Origin: Sphingomonas sp. CBMAI 2297
Lineage (GTDB): Bacteria > Pseudomonadota > Alphaproteobacteria > Sphingomonadales > Sphingomonadaceae
Length of the DNA stretch: 64,000 bases
Direction: 5' to 3'
NCBI RefSeq assembly: GCF_029870595.1
Contig: NZ_JAPDIR010000002.1
Location: 248,001-312,000 of the forward strand
The notes beneath the pieces are model-generated. The model did no database searches. It saw only the letters and a program-made list of their open reading frames with translations, and had not been told where the DNA came from. Both the position numbers and the translations under genes were made by a program. This document shows, one piece after another, positions 49,946 through 58,319 of the stretch (position 1 is the first letter of the stretch; every line of letters begins with the position of its first letter).

Positions 49946-51429
49946 TGAGCGACATCACCGATCTGGGCGTCGCGAGCCTTCGCGACGGCGTTCGCGGCGG
50001 CAAGTTCTCCGCGCGCGAAGTCGCCGACGCGTTCATCGTCAAGGTGAGCAAGGGCAAGGCGCTCAACGCCTTCATCGTGGAAACCCCCGAGCACGCGCTC
50101 GCCGCCGCCAAGGCAGCCGATGAAGCGATCGCCAGGGGCGAGCCGCTCAAGCCGCTTTCGGGCGTGCCGCTGGGCATGAAGGACCTGTTCGCCACCAAGG
50201 GCGTGCAGACCACGGCGGCCAGCCATATCCTCGAAGGCTTCGAGCCGGTCTATGAATCGACGGTCTCGCAGCGGCTGTGGGACGCGGGCGCCGGCATGCT
50301 CGGCAAGCTCAACATGGACCAGTTCGCCATGGGCTCGTCGAACGAGACGAGCTATTTCGGCAATGTCATCTCGCCCTGGCGGCGCGGCGGCGGCGACAAT
50401 GCCCCGCTGGCACCGGGCGGCTCGTCGGGCGGCAGCTCGGCGGCGATCTCGGCGCGGCTCGTGCCGGGCGCGACCGGCACCGATACCGGCGGCTCGATCC
50501 GCCAGCCCGCGGCGTTCACCGGCATCGCCGGCATCAAGCCGACCTATGGCCGCTGCTCGCGCTACGGCGTGGTCGCCTTCGCCTCCAGCCTCGACCAGGC
50601 CGGGCCGATGGCGCGCGACGTGCGCGATTGCGCGATCCTGCTCGAGAACATGGCGGGCTTCGATCCCAAGGACTCGACGTCGCTCAACCTGCCGGTGCCG
50701 AAATGGGAAGAGGCGCTTTCGGGCGACCTGACCGGCAAGAAGATCGGTATCCCCGCCGAATATCTGATCGACGGCATCCCGACCGAGATCGCCAAGCTTT
50801 GGGAAGCGGGCATCGCCTGGGTGAAGGATGCCGGCGCCGAAGTGGTCGAGGTGTCGCTGCCCCACACCAAATACGCGCTGCCGGCCTATTACATCATCGC
50901 GCCGGCCGAGGCTTCGTCGAACCTCGCCCGCTATGACGGCGTGCGCTATGGCCTGCGCGAGCTGGCCGAGGGGCAGAACCTGCAGGAAATGTACGCGGCG
51001 ACGCGTGCGGCCGGGTTCGGCGACGAAGTGAAGCGGCGCATCCTGATCGGCACCTATGTGCTGTCGGCGGGCTTCTACGACGCCTATTTCACGCAGGCAT
51101 CGAAGGTGCGCAGCCTGATCGCGCGCGACTTCGAGAATGCCTTTTCGATGTGCGACCTGCTGCTGACCCCGACCGCGCCGAGCGCCGCGTTCGCGCTGGG
51201 CGAGAAATCGGCCGATCCGATCGCCATGTATCTCAACGACGTGTTCACCGTGCCTTCGAGCCTGGCCGGCCTGCCGGCGATGAGCGTGCCCGCGGGGCTG
51301 GACGCCGGCGGCCTGCCGCTCGGCCTGCAGATCATCGGCCGTCCGCTCGACGAGCAGGGCGTGCTGAATGCCGGCCTGGCGATCGAGCAGCGCGCGGGCT
51401 TCGTCGCGCGGCCGGAGCAATGGTGGTAG
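49942..51429 (+). CDS. gatA: Asp-tRNA(Asn)/Glu-tRNA(Gln) amidotransferase subunit A
   Basis: 495 aa amidase. The catalytic triad region is complete: [20 protein letters not shown] (Lys), then the glycine/serine loop [20 protein letters not shown] with [14 protein letters not shown] carrying the cis-Ser and nucleophile Ser; [20 protein letters not shown] follows. It liberates ammonia from glutamine. Start ATG 49942 or 49945. A 174-base spacer (51430-51603) without a gene separates it from gatB. Confidence 0.97.
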   Translation: MMSDITDLGVASLRDGVRGGKFSAREVADAFIVKVSKGKALNAFIVETPEHALAAAKAADEAIARGEPLKPLSGVPLGMKDLFATKGVQTTAASHILEGFEPVYESTVSQRLWDAGAGMLGKLNMDQFAMGSSNETSYFGNVISPWRRGGGDNAPLAPGGSSGGSSAAISARLVPGATGTDTGGSIRQPAAFTGIAGIKPTYGRCSRYGVVAFASSLDQAGPMARDVRDCAILLENMAGFDPKDSTSLNLPVPKWEEALSGDLTGKKIGIPAEYLIDGIPTEIAKLWEAGIAWVKDAGAEVVEVSLPHTKYALPAYYIIAPAEASSNLARYDGVRYGLRELAEGQNLQEMYAATRAAGFGDEVKRRILIGTYVLSAGFYDAYFTQASKVRSLIARDFENAFSMCDLLLTPTAPSAAFALGEKSADPIAMYLNDVFTVPSSLAGLPAMSVPAGLDAGGLPLGLQIIGRPLDEQGVLNAGLAIEQRAGFVARPEQWW

Positions 51430-51603
51430 GGGAGTGATCCATTGGGTCGCCCTTCTGGACGGTCTGGTCACGCTTCTGAGCGATGCCAGGCCGCCGAAAC
51501 GATCCGATGATCTTCCCGCACGACGCCGTACCAGACCCGAAGCTGCGCAAGCGGAGCCAAGGGTCAGACATCGACTATTCAGACGTTCCGAGAGTGGACC
51601 AAA

Positions 51604-53109
51604 ATGACTGAATCCACCTACCGCATCCAGGGCGAAACCGGCGAATGGGAGGTCGTGATCGGCCTCGAAGTCCATGCGCAGGTCACCTCGAACGCCAAGC
51701 TCTTCTCGGGCGCGGCCACCAGTTTCGGGGCGGAGCCGAACAGCCAGGTGAGCCTGATCGACGCGGCAATGCCGGGCATGCTGCCCACGCCGAACCGCGA
51801 GTGCATCCGCCAGGCGGTGCGCACCGGCATGGCGATCGGCGCGGTGATCAACAAATGGTCGCGCTTCGACCGCAAGAATTATTTCTACGCCGATCTGCCG
51901 CAGGGCTATCAGATCAGCCAGCTCTTCCACCCGCTGGTGGGCGAGGGGCAGATCGAGATCAGCCTGGACGACAAGGACCCCGAGGCCAACGTCAAGACGA
52001 TCGGCATCGAGCGGATCCATGTCGAGCAGGACGCCGGCAAGCTGATGCACGACCAGCACCCGTCGCGCTCCTATGTCGATCTCAACCGCGCCGGCGTGGC
52101 ACTGATGGAGATCGTGTCCAAGCCCGACATGCGCTCGCCGCAGGAGGCCGGCGCATATCTGAGCAAGCTGCGCGCGATCCTGCGCTATGTGGGCAGCTGC
52201 GACGGCAACATGGACCAGGGCTCGATGCGTGCCGATGTGAACGTCAGCGTCCGCAGGCCGGGCGCCGAGTTCGGCACGCGCACCGAGACCAAGAACGTCA
52301 ACTCGGTCCGCTTCGTCATGCAGACGGTGGAGATCGAGGCGCGCCGCCAGGTCGAGGTGCTGGAGAGCGGCGGCAAGATCGTCCAGGAAACCCGGCTGTT
52401 CGATCCGGACAAGGGCGAGACCCGGTCGATGCGCTCGAAGGAAGACGCGCACGACTATCGCTATTTCCCCGATCCCGACCTGCTGCCGCTTGAGCTGGAC
52501 GACGCCTTTCTCGCGGAATGCCGCGCCAGCCTGCCCGAGCTGCCCGACGCCAAGCGCCGCCGCTATGAGCAGGCGCTGGGGCTGAGCGCCTATAATGCCG
52601 CGACGCTGACCGCCGACGCGGACACCGCGCGCTGGTTCGAGGCACTGCTGGCCGAGAGCGCGCGGGTGCAGAGGAAGGGCGAGAACGAAGTTGCCCGCGC
52701 CGCGGCCAACTGGCTGCTCTCGGACCTTTACGGCGCGCTCAACCGGCTTGGCAAGGATCTGGACGCGAGCCCGGTCAGTCCCGAACAGGGCGCCGAGCTG
52801 CTGGCGCTCGCCGCGGACGGCACGCTTTCCGGCCCGCTCGCCAAGCAGGTGTTCGAGATCATGCTGGAGACGGGCGAGCCGGCAGGCAGGATCGTCGAAG
52901 AGCGCGGGCTCAAGCAGACCAGCGACACCGGCGCGATCGAGGCGGTGATCGCCGAGGTGCTGGCCAAGAATCCCGGTCAGCTCGAACAGTATCGCGGCGG
53001 CAAGGAAGCCCTGTTCGGCTTCTTCGTCGGCCAGACGATGAAGGCGATGGGCGGCAAGGCCAATCCGGCCGTGGTCAACGAACTGCTGAAGAAGGCGCTG
53101 GCGGGCTGA
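51604..53109 (+). CDS. gatB: Asp-tRNA(Asn)/Glu-tRNA(Gln) amidotransferase subunit B
   Basis: 501 aa. [60 protein letters not shown] and [20 protein letters not shown] are the GatB signature; the C-terminal YqeY-like tail domain ends the protein. It phosphorylates the mischarged Glu/Asp-tRNA and receives ammonia from GatA. Presence of gatCAB implies that the organism lacks GlnRS and/or AsnRS. Confidence 0.97.
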   Translation: MTESTYRIQGETGEWEVVIGLEVHAQVTSNAKLFSGAATSFGAEPNSQVSLIDAAMPGMLPTPNRECIRQAVRTGMAIGAVINKWSRFDRKNYFYADLPQGYQISQLFHPLVGEGQIEISLDDKDPEANVKTIGIERIHVEQDAGKLMHDQHPSRSYVDLNRAGVALMEIVSKPDMRSPQEAGAYLSKLRAILRYVGSCDGNMDQGSMRADVNVSVRRPGAEFGTRTETKNVNSVRFVMQTVEIEARRQVEVLESGGKIVQETRLFDPDKGETRSMRSKEDAHDYRYFPDPDLLPLELDDAFLAECRASLPELPDAKRRRYEQALGLSAYNAATLTADADTARWFEALLAESARVQRKGENEVARAAANWLLSDLYGALNRLGKDLDASPVSPEQGAELLALAADGTLSGPLAKQVFEIMLETGEPAGRIVEERGLKQTSDTGAIEAVIAEVLAKNPGQLEQYRGGKEALFGFFVGQTMKAMGGKANPAVVNELLKKALAG

Positions 53110-53165
53110 GGCCGTTGCCATCCCCCCGCGCGCGGATCATAGTCGGCGCCAGGGGGGAGGGGATC

Positions 53166-53726
53166 ATGCGGACATCCTTGTTGGCTTTGTCGCTCGCGGC
53201 GTTGCTGGTGCAGGCGCCCGCGCCCGCCCGCGCGCAGGACATGGGCGGCCTGCCCGATCCAGGCGCCATCCCGATTCCCGATCTGTCGGGCGGGCGGGAT
53301 CCGGCGGTCGTCAGCAATGGCTGGAAATATTTCTATTACTGGCGGGCGGATACCAGCTTTGCCGCGGCGTTCGCGGATTTCTCCGAATGCTATCGCTTCA
53401 TGCCGGTGGCGAATTCCAGCCCGGGCGTGCCGATGTTCGCGCCGTGGGAGGACAAGCCGGCGACCGAGATCGTGACGCGGGGCATCCAGCCCTATGGCCT
53501 GGTCGGCGCGGTGATCGGCGAGATCGTGGCGGGCCCGCTGGTCCGCCGTGCCCACCAGTCGCGGCTGCGCCGCTGCATGGAGCCGCGCGGATATCAGCGC
53601 TATCCCTTGCAGGAGCGCCGCTGGGAGCAGCTCACCGACAATTTCTCGCCGGCATCGATCGCGATGCAGGCCAAGGCCGCGTCGGGCCCGGCGCCCGATG
53701 GCCTGCCGCTTCCGGAGGATCGCTGA
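53166..53726 (+). CDS. Secreted protein of unknown function
   Basis: 186 aa from ATG 53166 (GGGGGAGGGG upstream). Signal peptide MRTSLLALSLAALLVQAPAP-ARA. The mature protein has KYFYYWRADTSFAAAFADFS and ECYRFMPVANSSPG, two cysteines, and a glycine-rich hydrophobic LVGAVIGEIVAGPLVRRAH segment before a RRCMEPRGYQRYPL motif seen in small inner- or outer-membrane-associated Sphingomonas proteins. Overlaps the next secreted gene by one base (TGATG). Confidence 0.8.
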   Translation: MRTSLLALSLAALLVQAPAPARAQDMGGLPDPGAIPIPDLSGGRDPAVVSNGWKYFYYWRADTSFAAAFADFSECYRFMPVANSSPGVPMFAPWEDKPATEIVTRGIQPYGLVGAVIGEIVAGPLVRRAHQSRLRRCMEPRGYQRYPLQERRWEQLTDNFSPASIAMQAKAASGPAPDGLPLPEDR

Positions 53727-54631
53727 TGCTGCGCCTGTTCACCGCGATCGCGCTGCTCTCCGCCACGCCGGCCATCGCCCAGGCGCCCGTCGACGAGATG
53801 GTGGAGATCGAGGCCGGTGCGCCGATCACCATCCGCCCGGACCGGGCCTATCTGGTCCTGCGCGTCCACAAGCCCAAGGGGGCGCCGAAGTTCGAGCCGG
53901 TCTTCCTGCGCGTCCCGACGGCGCGCGAGATGGACGGCTATCGCGCCGCCAGGGCCGAAGCCTTTGCGAAGGCCGAGCCCGGGCTGGCGAAGGATCGCGA
54001 GAAGGCTTTGGCGAAAAAGGCCGCGGCGGAAGGCGCCGGCCAGAAATTCTCCGGCCAGATTCCGCCGGTTCCTTCGCTCGATGCCTTCAACTTCAGCTAT
54101 GGCGGCATCCTCAACGTCAACGCCGTCGACAACAAGCGCCCGCTGGTTCGCGGGGATCCGGACAGCCTGTTCCTGGTCGAGACCGTGCCGGGCGATTTCG
54201 TGCTCTATGGCGCGTCCTGGGCGATGGGGCCGGCGGGGCTGCACATCTGCTTCTGCCTGGGCACGGTGGGGTTCACCGCCCGTCCCGGCGAGGTGCTCGA
54301 CCTCGGCATCTTCTATGCCGACCGGGCCAAGTTCAAATCCGAAGTCCCGGAGCTGGCCGCCGAAACCGGCTTCGGGCCGAGCAGCGACACGCCGGGTTAC
54401 CTGATCGCCGGCACGGTGCGGCCGGTGGCGCCCGGCGGCCCGGTGCCGCCCGTGCCCGCCAATATCTCGGTGAAGCCGGTCGAGTATCGGGCGGTCGGCA
54501 AGTTCTTCAATCCCAATGCCAGCGGGATCAACCGGCTGGTTCCCGTGCCGGGCGTGCTCGCCTATCAGGGCGGGAAGGTGATTGACGTGAAGACCGGGCG
54601 CGAAGCATCAGGCGCCTATCCCTTCCGCTGA
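53726..54631 (+). CDS. Secreted protein of unknown function
   Basis: 301 aa. Signal peptide MLRLFTAIALLSATPAIA-QA. The mature part is beta-rich (PITIRPDRAYLVLRVHKPKG, SLFLVETVPGDFVLYGASWA) with GLHICFCLGTVGFTARPGEV containing two close cysteines, and a Pro-rich GGPVPPVPANISVKP segment. No family recognised. Co-translated with the secreted protein upstream; a cyclophilin with its own signal peptide follows 13 bp later, so all three probably act in the periplasm together. Confidence 0.82.
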   Translation: MLRLFTAIALLSATPAIAQAPVDEMVEIEAGAPITIRPDRAYLVLRVHKPKGAPKFEPVFLRVPTAREMDGYRAARAEAFAKAEPGLAKDREKALAKKAAAEGAGQKFSGQIPPVPSLDAFNFSYGGILNVNAVDNKRPLVRGDPDSLFLVETVPGDFVLYGASWAMGPAGLHICFCLGTVGFTARPGEVLDLGIFYADRAKFKSEVPELAAETGFGPSSDTPGYLIAGTVRPVAPGGPVPPVPANISVKPVEYRAVGKFFNPNASGINRLVPVPGVLAYQGGKVIDVKTGREASGAYPFR

Positions 54632-54644
54632 TCGAGGAGAGGTC

Positions 54645-55271
54645 ATGCTTCGCCTGCTATGTGGCTTGATGAGCCTGTTGCTCGCCGTCCCGGCGCTGGC
54701 CCAGACGCCGGCGCCCTCGTCCGCGCCGGCCCCGGTTCCCACCTTGCCCCGTGTCGCGCTGGTCACCAGTGCCGGCACGATCACGGTGGAGGTGGACAAT
54801 GTCCATGCGCCGATCAGCGGGAACAACTTCCTGCGCTATGTCGACCAGAAGCGTCTCGACGGCGCACCCTTCTACCGGGTCGTGAAGGTGCAGGACCATT
54901 TCGGCTTCGTGCAGTTCGGCGTGAACAATGCGCGGGGCAAGGTGCTGCCGCCGATCAAGCATGAGCCGACCACGCTTACCGGCATCAAGCATACCGATTT
55001 CACGCTTTCGACCCCGCGCCGCGCGCCCGGCACCGCCGCGGGCGACTTCACCATCCTGCTGGGCGACCAGCCTTCGTTCGACGCCGATCCGAGCAAGCCG
55101 GGCGACAATCTCGGCTATGCGGCCTTCGCCCATGTCGTCGACGGCAGGGATGTGGTGCTCAAGATCTTCGACGCCCCCAATTCGGCCACGGCCACGCTGG
55201 GAGGCTATTTCAAGGGCGAGGTTCCGGCGGCACCGGTGAAGATCCTGACGGCGCGGCGGGTGGCGAACTAG
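54645..55271 (+). CDS. Periplasmic cyclophilin-type peptidyl-prolyl isomerase
   Basis: 208 aa with signal peptide (LLCGLMSLLLAVPALA-QTP). Cyclophilin core: VALVTSAGTITVEVDNVHAP, NNFLRYVDQKRLDGAPFYRV, GTAAGDFTILLGDQPSFDAD, NLGYAAFAHVVDGRDVVLKI. Catalyses proline isomerisation in exported proteins. The usual FHR motif around the catalytic Arg reads FYRV, which is common in bacterial variants. Its 3' end overlaps the convergent membrane protein gene by 62 nt. Confidence 0.92.
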   Translation: MLRLLCGLMSLLLAVPALAQTPAPSSAPAPVPTLPRVALVTSAGTITVEVDNVHAPISGNNFLRYVDQKRLDGAPFYRVVKVQDHFGFVQFGVNNARGKVLPPIKHEPTTLTGIKHTDFTLSTPRRAPGTAAGDFTILLGDQPSFDADPSKPGDNLGYAAFAHVVDGRDVVLKIFDAPNSATATLGGYFKGEVPAAPVKILTARRVAN

Positions 55272-55620
55272 CGCGCAGGTGCCACCAGAAGGCGAATCCG
55301 CCTGCAATTCCCGCCGAAGCATAGCAGAATGGCGGCAGAAGCGGGTGGCCGCCGGCTGGTTCGTCGAGCCACGACATGCCGGCAATCGCGGCGACAAGAC
55401 CCGCGAGCGGCGCCATCCAGCCGCGCGCGATGCCGAGGCGGTGGAGTAGCCGGTAGAGCGGCAATGCCACCAGCCCGCCGACCATGACGGTCAGCAAATA
55501 GACGAACGGGAAGACAAGGAAGCCGAGGAAGCCGAGCGCGACGCACAGGACGAGCGTCGCGGCCAGCGCGGCGATCAATATGCCGGCGCAGGCCCGACCG
55601 AGCGGGAAGGGCGATTTCAT
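55210..55620 (-). CDS. Four-helix membrane protein, unknown
   Basis: 136 aa from ATG 55620, which overlaps the desaturase stop (ATGA). Hydrophobic helices: ACAGILIAALAATLVLCVAL, FLGFLVFPFVYLLTVMVGGL, GWMAPLAGLVAAIAGMSWL and FCYASAGIAGGFAFWWHL; the C-terminus is a Ser/Pro tail. Not recognised. Coupling to the desaturase suggests a membrane-lipid-linked role. The end lies antisense within the cyclophilin gene. Confidence 0.7.
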   Translation of the reverse strand: MKSPFPLGRACAGILIAALAATLVLCVALGFLGFLVFPFVYLLTVMVGGLVALPLYRLLHRLGIARGWMAPLAGLVAAIAGMSWLDEPAGGHPLLPPFCYASAGIAGGFAFWWHLRASSPPAAPSGSSPVPPEPRP

Positions 55621-56546
55621 ATGTGCGCCTCCACCAGCTCGGCACGGGGCGGCAGGCTGGCGGGAGTGCGGATGTCCCAGGCCAGGCCGAGCGCTTCCAG
55701 CAGGCGGATGAAGACGAAGCCGGGGTCGCTCTGGCCGGGGTAGAGCCCGATCCGCGCCGAGCCGGGAAAGGCATGGTGGTTGTTGTGCCAGGCCTCGCCC
55801 ATGGTGATGAAGCCGGCCCAGGGCACGTCGTGCGCCTGCACGCCGGCGCCCTGCACGATCCAGCTTTGCGGCCCGCGCGTATGGGCGAGATGGCCGACCA
55901 GCCAATGGCCATGGACGCAGATGAATACGCGTGCGCAGACCCCCCAGACCACGAAGCTCCAGCCCCCGGCCCAGAAGAGCAGTGCCGCGATCGGCAGCTG
56001 CTGGGCCATCCAGTTCGCTTCGAGGAAGCGATAGAAGCGATCCCGGCCGGCGCGGCCCAGGTCGAAGCGGGGCGGGCTGTCGAGCTCCAGCCGGCAATGG
56101 AGCTGCCACCACGCATCGCGCGCCACGCCGCCCGCATGGCTGAGATAGGGGTGGCATCGCGGCTGGCGCTGCGCCCAGTCGCGCAGGTCATGTGTGCGGA
56201 TGATCCAGTGCGGTCCGCTCATCCCCACGACAGTGCCGGACCAGACCAGGACGCGCTCCAGCCAGAGCGGGCAGGCGAAGCTGCGATGGATCAGCCGGCG
56301 ATGGAAGCCGACCGAATGGCCGAGCAGGAGCGTGACGCCGGTGGCAGCGACGAACACCAGGAAGGCGGCGGGCGTGAAGGTGAGGGGGCCGAGCACCAGG
56401 GTCGCCGCCATCATCCCGCCGTTCCACAGCGAATGCACCGGATCCCAGGCCACGCGGCCCTGAACGGGATTGGCGCCGGGAGTTTCGATCAGGCTGTTGA
56501 CGGCATGGGCATTGCTTCGCGTTGCATCAGGCGCGGCAAATGGCAT
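55617..56546 (-). CDS. Acyl-CoA/acyl-lipid fatty acid desaturase
   Basis: 309 aa. Membrane-bound di-iron desaturase: first His box HSVGFHRRLIHRSF, third box GEAWHNNHHAFPGSAR, with helices between (LVLGPLTFTPAAFLVFVAAT, IAALLFWAGGWSFVVWGVCA). The middle box reads RTHDLRDWAQRQ rather than HRxHH, as in a bacterial subgroup. Introduces double bonds into fatty acyl chains to adjust fluidity. Divergent from an ArsR-type regulator, which is the obvious candidate controller. Confidence 0.88.
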   Translation of the reverse strand: MPFAAPDATRSNAHAVNSLIETPGANPVQGRVAWDPVHSLWNGGMMAATLVLGPLTFTPAAFLVFVAATGVTLLLGHSVGFHRRLIHRSFACPLWLERVLVWSGTVVGMSGPHWIIRTHDLRDWAQRQPRCHPYLSHAGGVARDAWWQLHCRLELDSPPRFDLGRAGRDRFYRFLEANWMAQQLPIAALLFWAGGWSFVVWGVCARVFICVHGHWLVGHLAHTRGPQSWIVQGAGVQAHDVPWAGFITMGEAWHNNHHAFPGSARIGLYPGQSDPGFVFIRLLEALGLAWDIRTPASLPPRAELVEAHI

Positions 56547-56562
56547 GGACTCACCCCTTAGG

Positions 56563-56630
56563 TAATTAAGTCACTGCCTAATCAGTATCGCGATTCCACT
56601 GGAAGGCAATGAATGAATCACTTAAATAAT
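56563..56630. promoter_or_regulatory. Divergent operator region between desaturase and ArsR regulator
   Basis: AATTAAGTCACT (56564-56575) and, reversed, ATTTAAGTGATT (complement of 56617-56628) form two inverted sites about 40 bp apart in the 89-bp gap. They are AT-rich relative to the surroundings and symmetrical between the two genes, as expected for regulator binding at both promoters. Confidence 0.5.
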
Positions 56631-56635
56631 CCCGC

Positions 56636-56962
56636 ATGCAACGCGTCTTCGAAGCCCTGTCGTCCACCGTGCGGCGCAAGATCCTCGCCTATCTCAGCCA
56701 TGCCGAGCTGACTGCGGGCGAGATCGCCGCGCGGTTCGACATCTCCAAGCCGGCGGTTTCCCAGCATCTGGCAGTGCTCGAGAATGCCGGCCTGGTCGCG
56801 AGCGAGAAGCGCGGCCAGTACGTCCATTACCGGCTGGTGGCGGACAATCTGGCCAACACGCTCAATTCCTATCTGCAGGAAGTCTGCCCGGTCTCCAAGC
56901 CGTTGAAGGGCGAGAGCGCCGAGATTGCGCGCAAGCGGGGCGAGGATGCCGGCGGACCCTAG
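56636..56962 (+). CDS. ArsR/SmtB-family transcriptional regulator
   Basis: 108 aa. Winged helix: FEALSSTVRRKILAYLSHAE, LTAGEIAARFDISKPAVSQH (recognition helix), LAVLENAGLVASEKRGQYVH, YRLVADNLANTLNSYLQEVC. One Cys only near the end, so not a classical metal sensor; it belongs to the SdpR-like group that responds to other signals. Divergent from the desaturase. The stop overlaps the convergent Crp-like gene by 4 nt. Confidence 0.93.
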   Translation: MQRVFEALSSTVRRKILAYLSHAELTAGEIAARFDISKPAVSQHLAVLENAGLVASEKRGQYVHYRLVADNLANTLNSYLQEVCPVSKPLKGESAEIARKRGEDAGGP

Positions 56963-57678
56963 TTCGCCGGCCGATCGATATACAGGTAGAGCGGATCGAA
57001 CTCGGCAACTGCTTCCAGCCCCGGCCGATCATGGATCGTGACCCGGCCGCCGCGAAAATCGGCCAGGCCCGCCTCGCGCAATTCGCGCAACACGCGATTC
57101 ACATGGACCCCGGTAAGGCCCAGGCACTCGGCGAACTGGTTCTGGGTGATCGGCAGGGCGAAACTGCTGCCTTCCGCCGCGCCGACGGCGAGCAGCCGCG
57201 ACTGCAGCTCGCAGAGCAGATGCGCGGCGCGCTCGATCGCGTTGCGCCGGCCGAGCGAGACTTCCCATTCGCGGTGGATGCTCGCGTCGAGATTGGTCGA
57301 GAACCAGAAGGCACGCGTGAGCCCCGGGAAGCGGCTGGTGATCTCCGTCACCCTGGCATGCGGCGCGCGGGCGATGCGGCAGGGCGTTAGGGTGATCACA
57401 TTGTGATCGAGATAGCCGAGCGTATAGCCGTGCAGATCGGCGAAATCGCCCGGCACGTGCAGATGGGTGATCTGGCGCTGGCCGTTGCTGAGGTCCTTGT
57501 AGCGCGCCAGCAGCCCGTCGAGCAGCAGGATCGAGCTGTTCAGCCGCTCGCCGCGGCGCACGATCACCTGCTCGGCCGCATGGGCGAACGGCCCCTGCAG
57601 CGCGGCGCGAAGCGCTTCCTCCTCCGGAACGCTGATTTCGCAGCGCAGCCGGAGCTTCTTCAGATGCTTGTCGATCAT
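56959..57678 (-). CDS. Crp/Fnr-family transcriptional regulator
   Basis: 239 aa. A cyclic-nucleotide-binding-type jelly roll (VIVRRGERLNSSILLLDGLL, HLHVPGDFADLHGYTLGYLD) lies upstream of a C-terminal HTH (LPITQNQFAECLGLTGVHVN and RVLRELREAGLADFRGGRV). It lacks Fnr's N-terminal cysteine cluster, so it is not an Fe-S oxygen sensor; the subgroup is common in sphingomonads and rhizobia as stress or light regulators. Followed upstream by two tiny ORFs on the same strand. Confidence 0.92.
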   Translation of the reverse strand: MIDKHLKKLRLRCEISVPEEEALRAALQGPFAHAAEQVIVRRGERLNSSILLLDGLLARYKDLSNGQRQITHLHVPGDFADLHGYTLGYLDHNVITLTPCRIARAPHARVTEITSRFPGLTRAFWFSTNLDASIHREWEVSLGRRNAIERAAHLLCELQSRLLAVGAAEGSSFALPITQNQFAECLGLTGVHVNRVLRELREAGLADFRGGRVTIHDRPGLEAVAEFDPLYLYIDRPAN

Positions 57679-57690
57679 GATGGCCGGGAG

Positions 57691-57858
57691 TTATTGCTGG
57701 TCCGAATCCTGGTGCCGCATGACGCGGGTGCGGCCCGATGTCGCTACGGGCTCCATCGGCGAACGGCGGCCGGCGGGGCTCCCCGGGGCGCTGCCGTCCC
57801 GGGTTTCGGTGATCTGCGCGAGATCGAAGGGCGGGTCTTCACGATCATTGTCGTTCAT
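57691..57858 (-). CDS. Short hydrophilic protein, 55 aa
   Basis: Starts MNDNDREDPPFDLAQITETR and ends MRHQDSDQQ; charged, no hydrophobic segment. ATG 57858 overlaps the stop of the Pro-rich ORF upstream (ATGA) and lies behind AGAGAGG, so it is very likely translated. Only 12 bases separate its stop from the Crp-like gene start, so it may be part of that gene's message. No family known. Confidence 0.6.
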   Translation of the reverse strand: MNDNDREDPPFDLAQITETRDGSAPGSPAGRRSPMEPVATSGRTRVMRHQDSDQQ

Positions 57859-58052
57859 CCTCTCTCTTCCTGTCGGGCAATCGGCTGGCCGGGCGCGGGC
57901 ACCGCGGGCGTGGCCGGCTGTGGTGCTGGCACGTCGATGTCCGGCGCCGGCGGATCGAGTTCGGGAGGCGGGCTCGTCGGCTCGCCCGGGCGCGGCGCCG
58001 GGGGTTGCTCGGCGGGCGGCACGGTGGGCTGGACGGGCGGCTCAACAGGCAC
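57855..58052 (-). CDS. Short proline-rich protein, 65 aa
   Basis: Starts at a GTG at 58052 with a strong AAGGAG ribosome site eight bases upstream. About one third proline: PVEPPVQPTVPPAEQPPAPR, PGEPTSPPPELDPPAPDIDV. No signal peptide or helix predicted by eye. Coupled to the 55-aa ORF and through it to the Crp-like regulator. Might be a flexible linker-type protein; function unknown. Confidence 0.55.
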   Translation of the reverse strand: MPVEPPVQPTVPPAEQPPAPRPGEPTSPPPELDPPAPDIDVPAPQPATPAVPAPGQPIARQEERG

Positions 58053-58164
58053 GATCAGTCTCCTTGTTTCGGTAGACCAACGCTTCGCGTCGCGATGAAG
58101 TTGCCTGCGCCCTTGCGATGAAGGCCCCGACTGCTATAGAGCCCGCCGACCGGCGGTGCCCTAT

Positions 58165-58249
58165 GCGGGCGTGGCGGAACTGGTAGACGCGCCAGATTTA
58201 GGTTCTGGTATCGAAAGGTGTGGGGGTTCGAGTCCCTTCGCCCGCACCA
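58165..58249 (+). tRNA. tRNA-Leu (anticodon TAG)
   Basis: 85 nt with encoded CCA. Acceptor GCGGGCG (58165-58171) pairs with CGCCCGC (58239-58245). Anticodon stem CCAGA/TCTGG with loop TTTAGGT gives TAG. The long variable arm (ATCGAAAGGTG region) marks it as a class II tRNA, and the T arm contains GGTTCGAGTCC. Confidence 0.95.
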
Positions 58250-58319
58250 GCATCGCCGCTCGTTTCCCGCGTCACCGGACGCCGCGAGACCTTTTCTGAA
58301 GTTTGGAAGCCTGAGAAAA

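Noticed and set aside
49645..53121. 1158-codon open frame on the minus strand opposite gatCAB
   Set aside because: Antisense to three certain genes; composition is the Arg/Ala/Gly/His bias expected of the shadow of GC-rich codons, with no recognisable domain.
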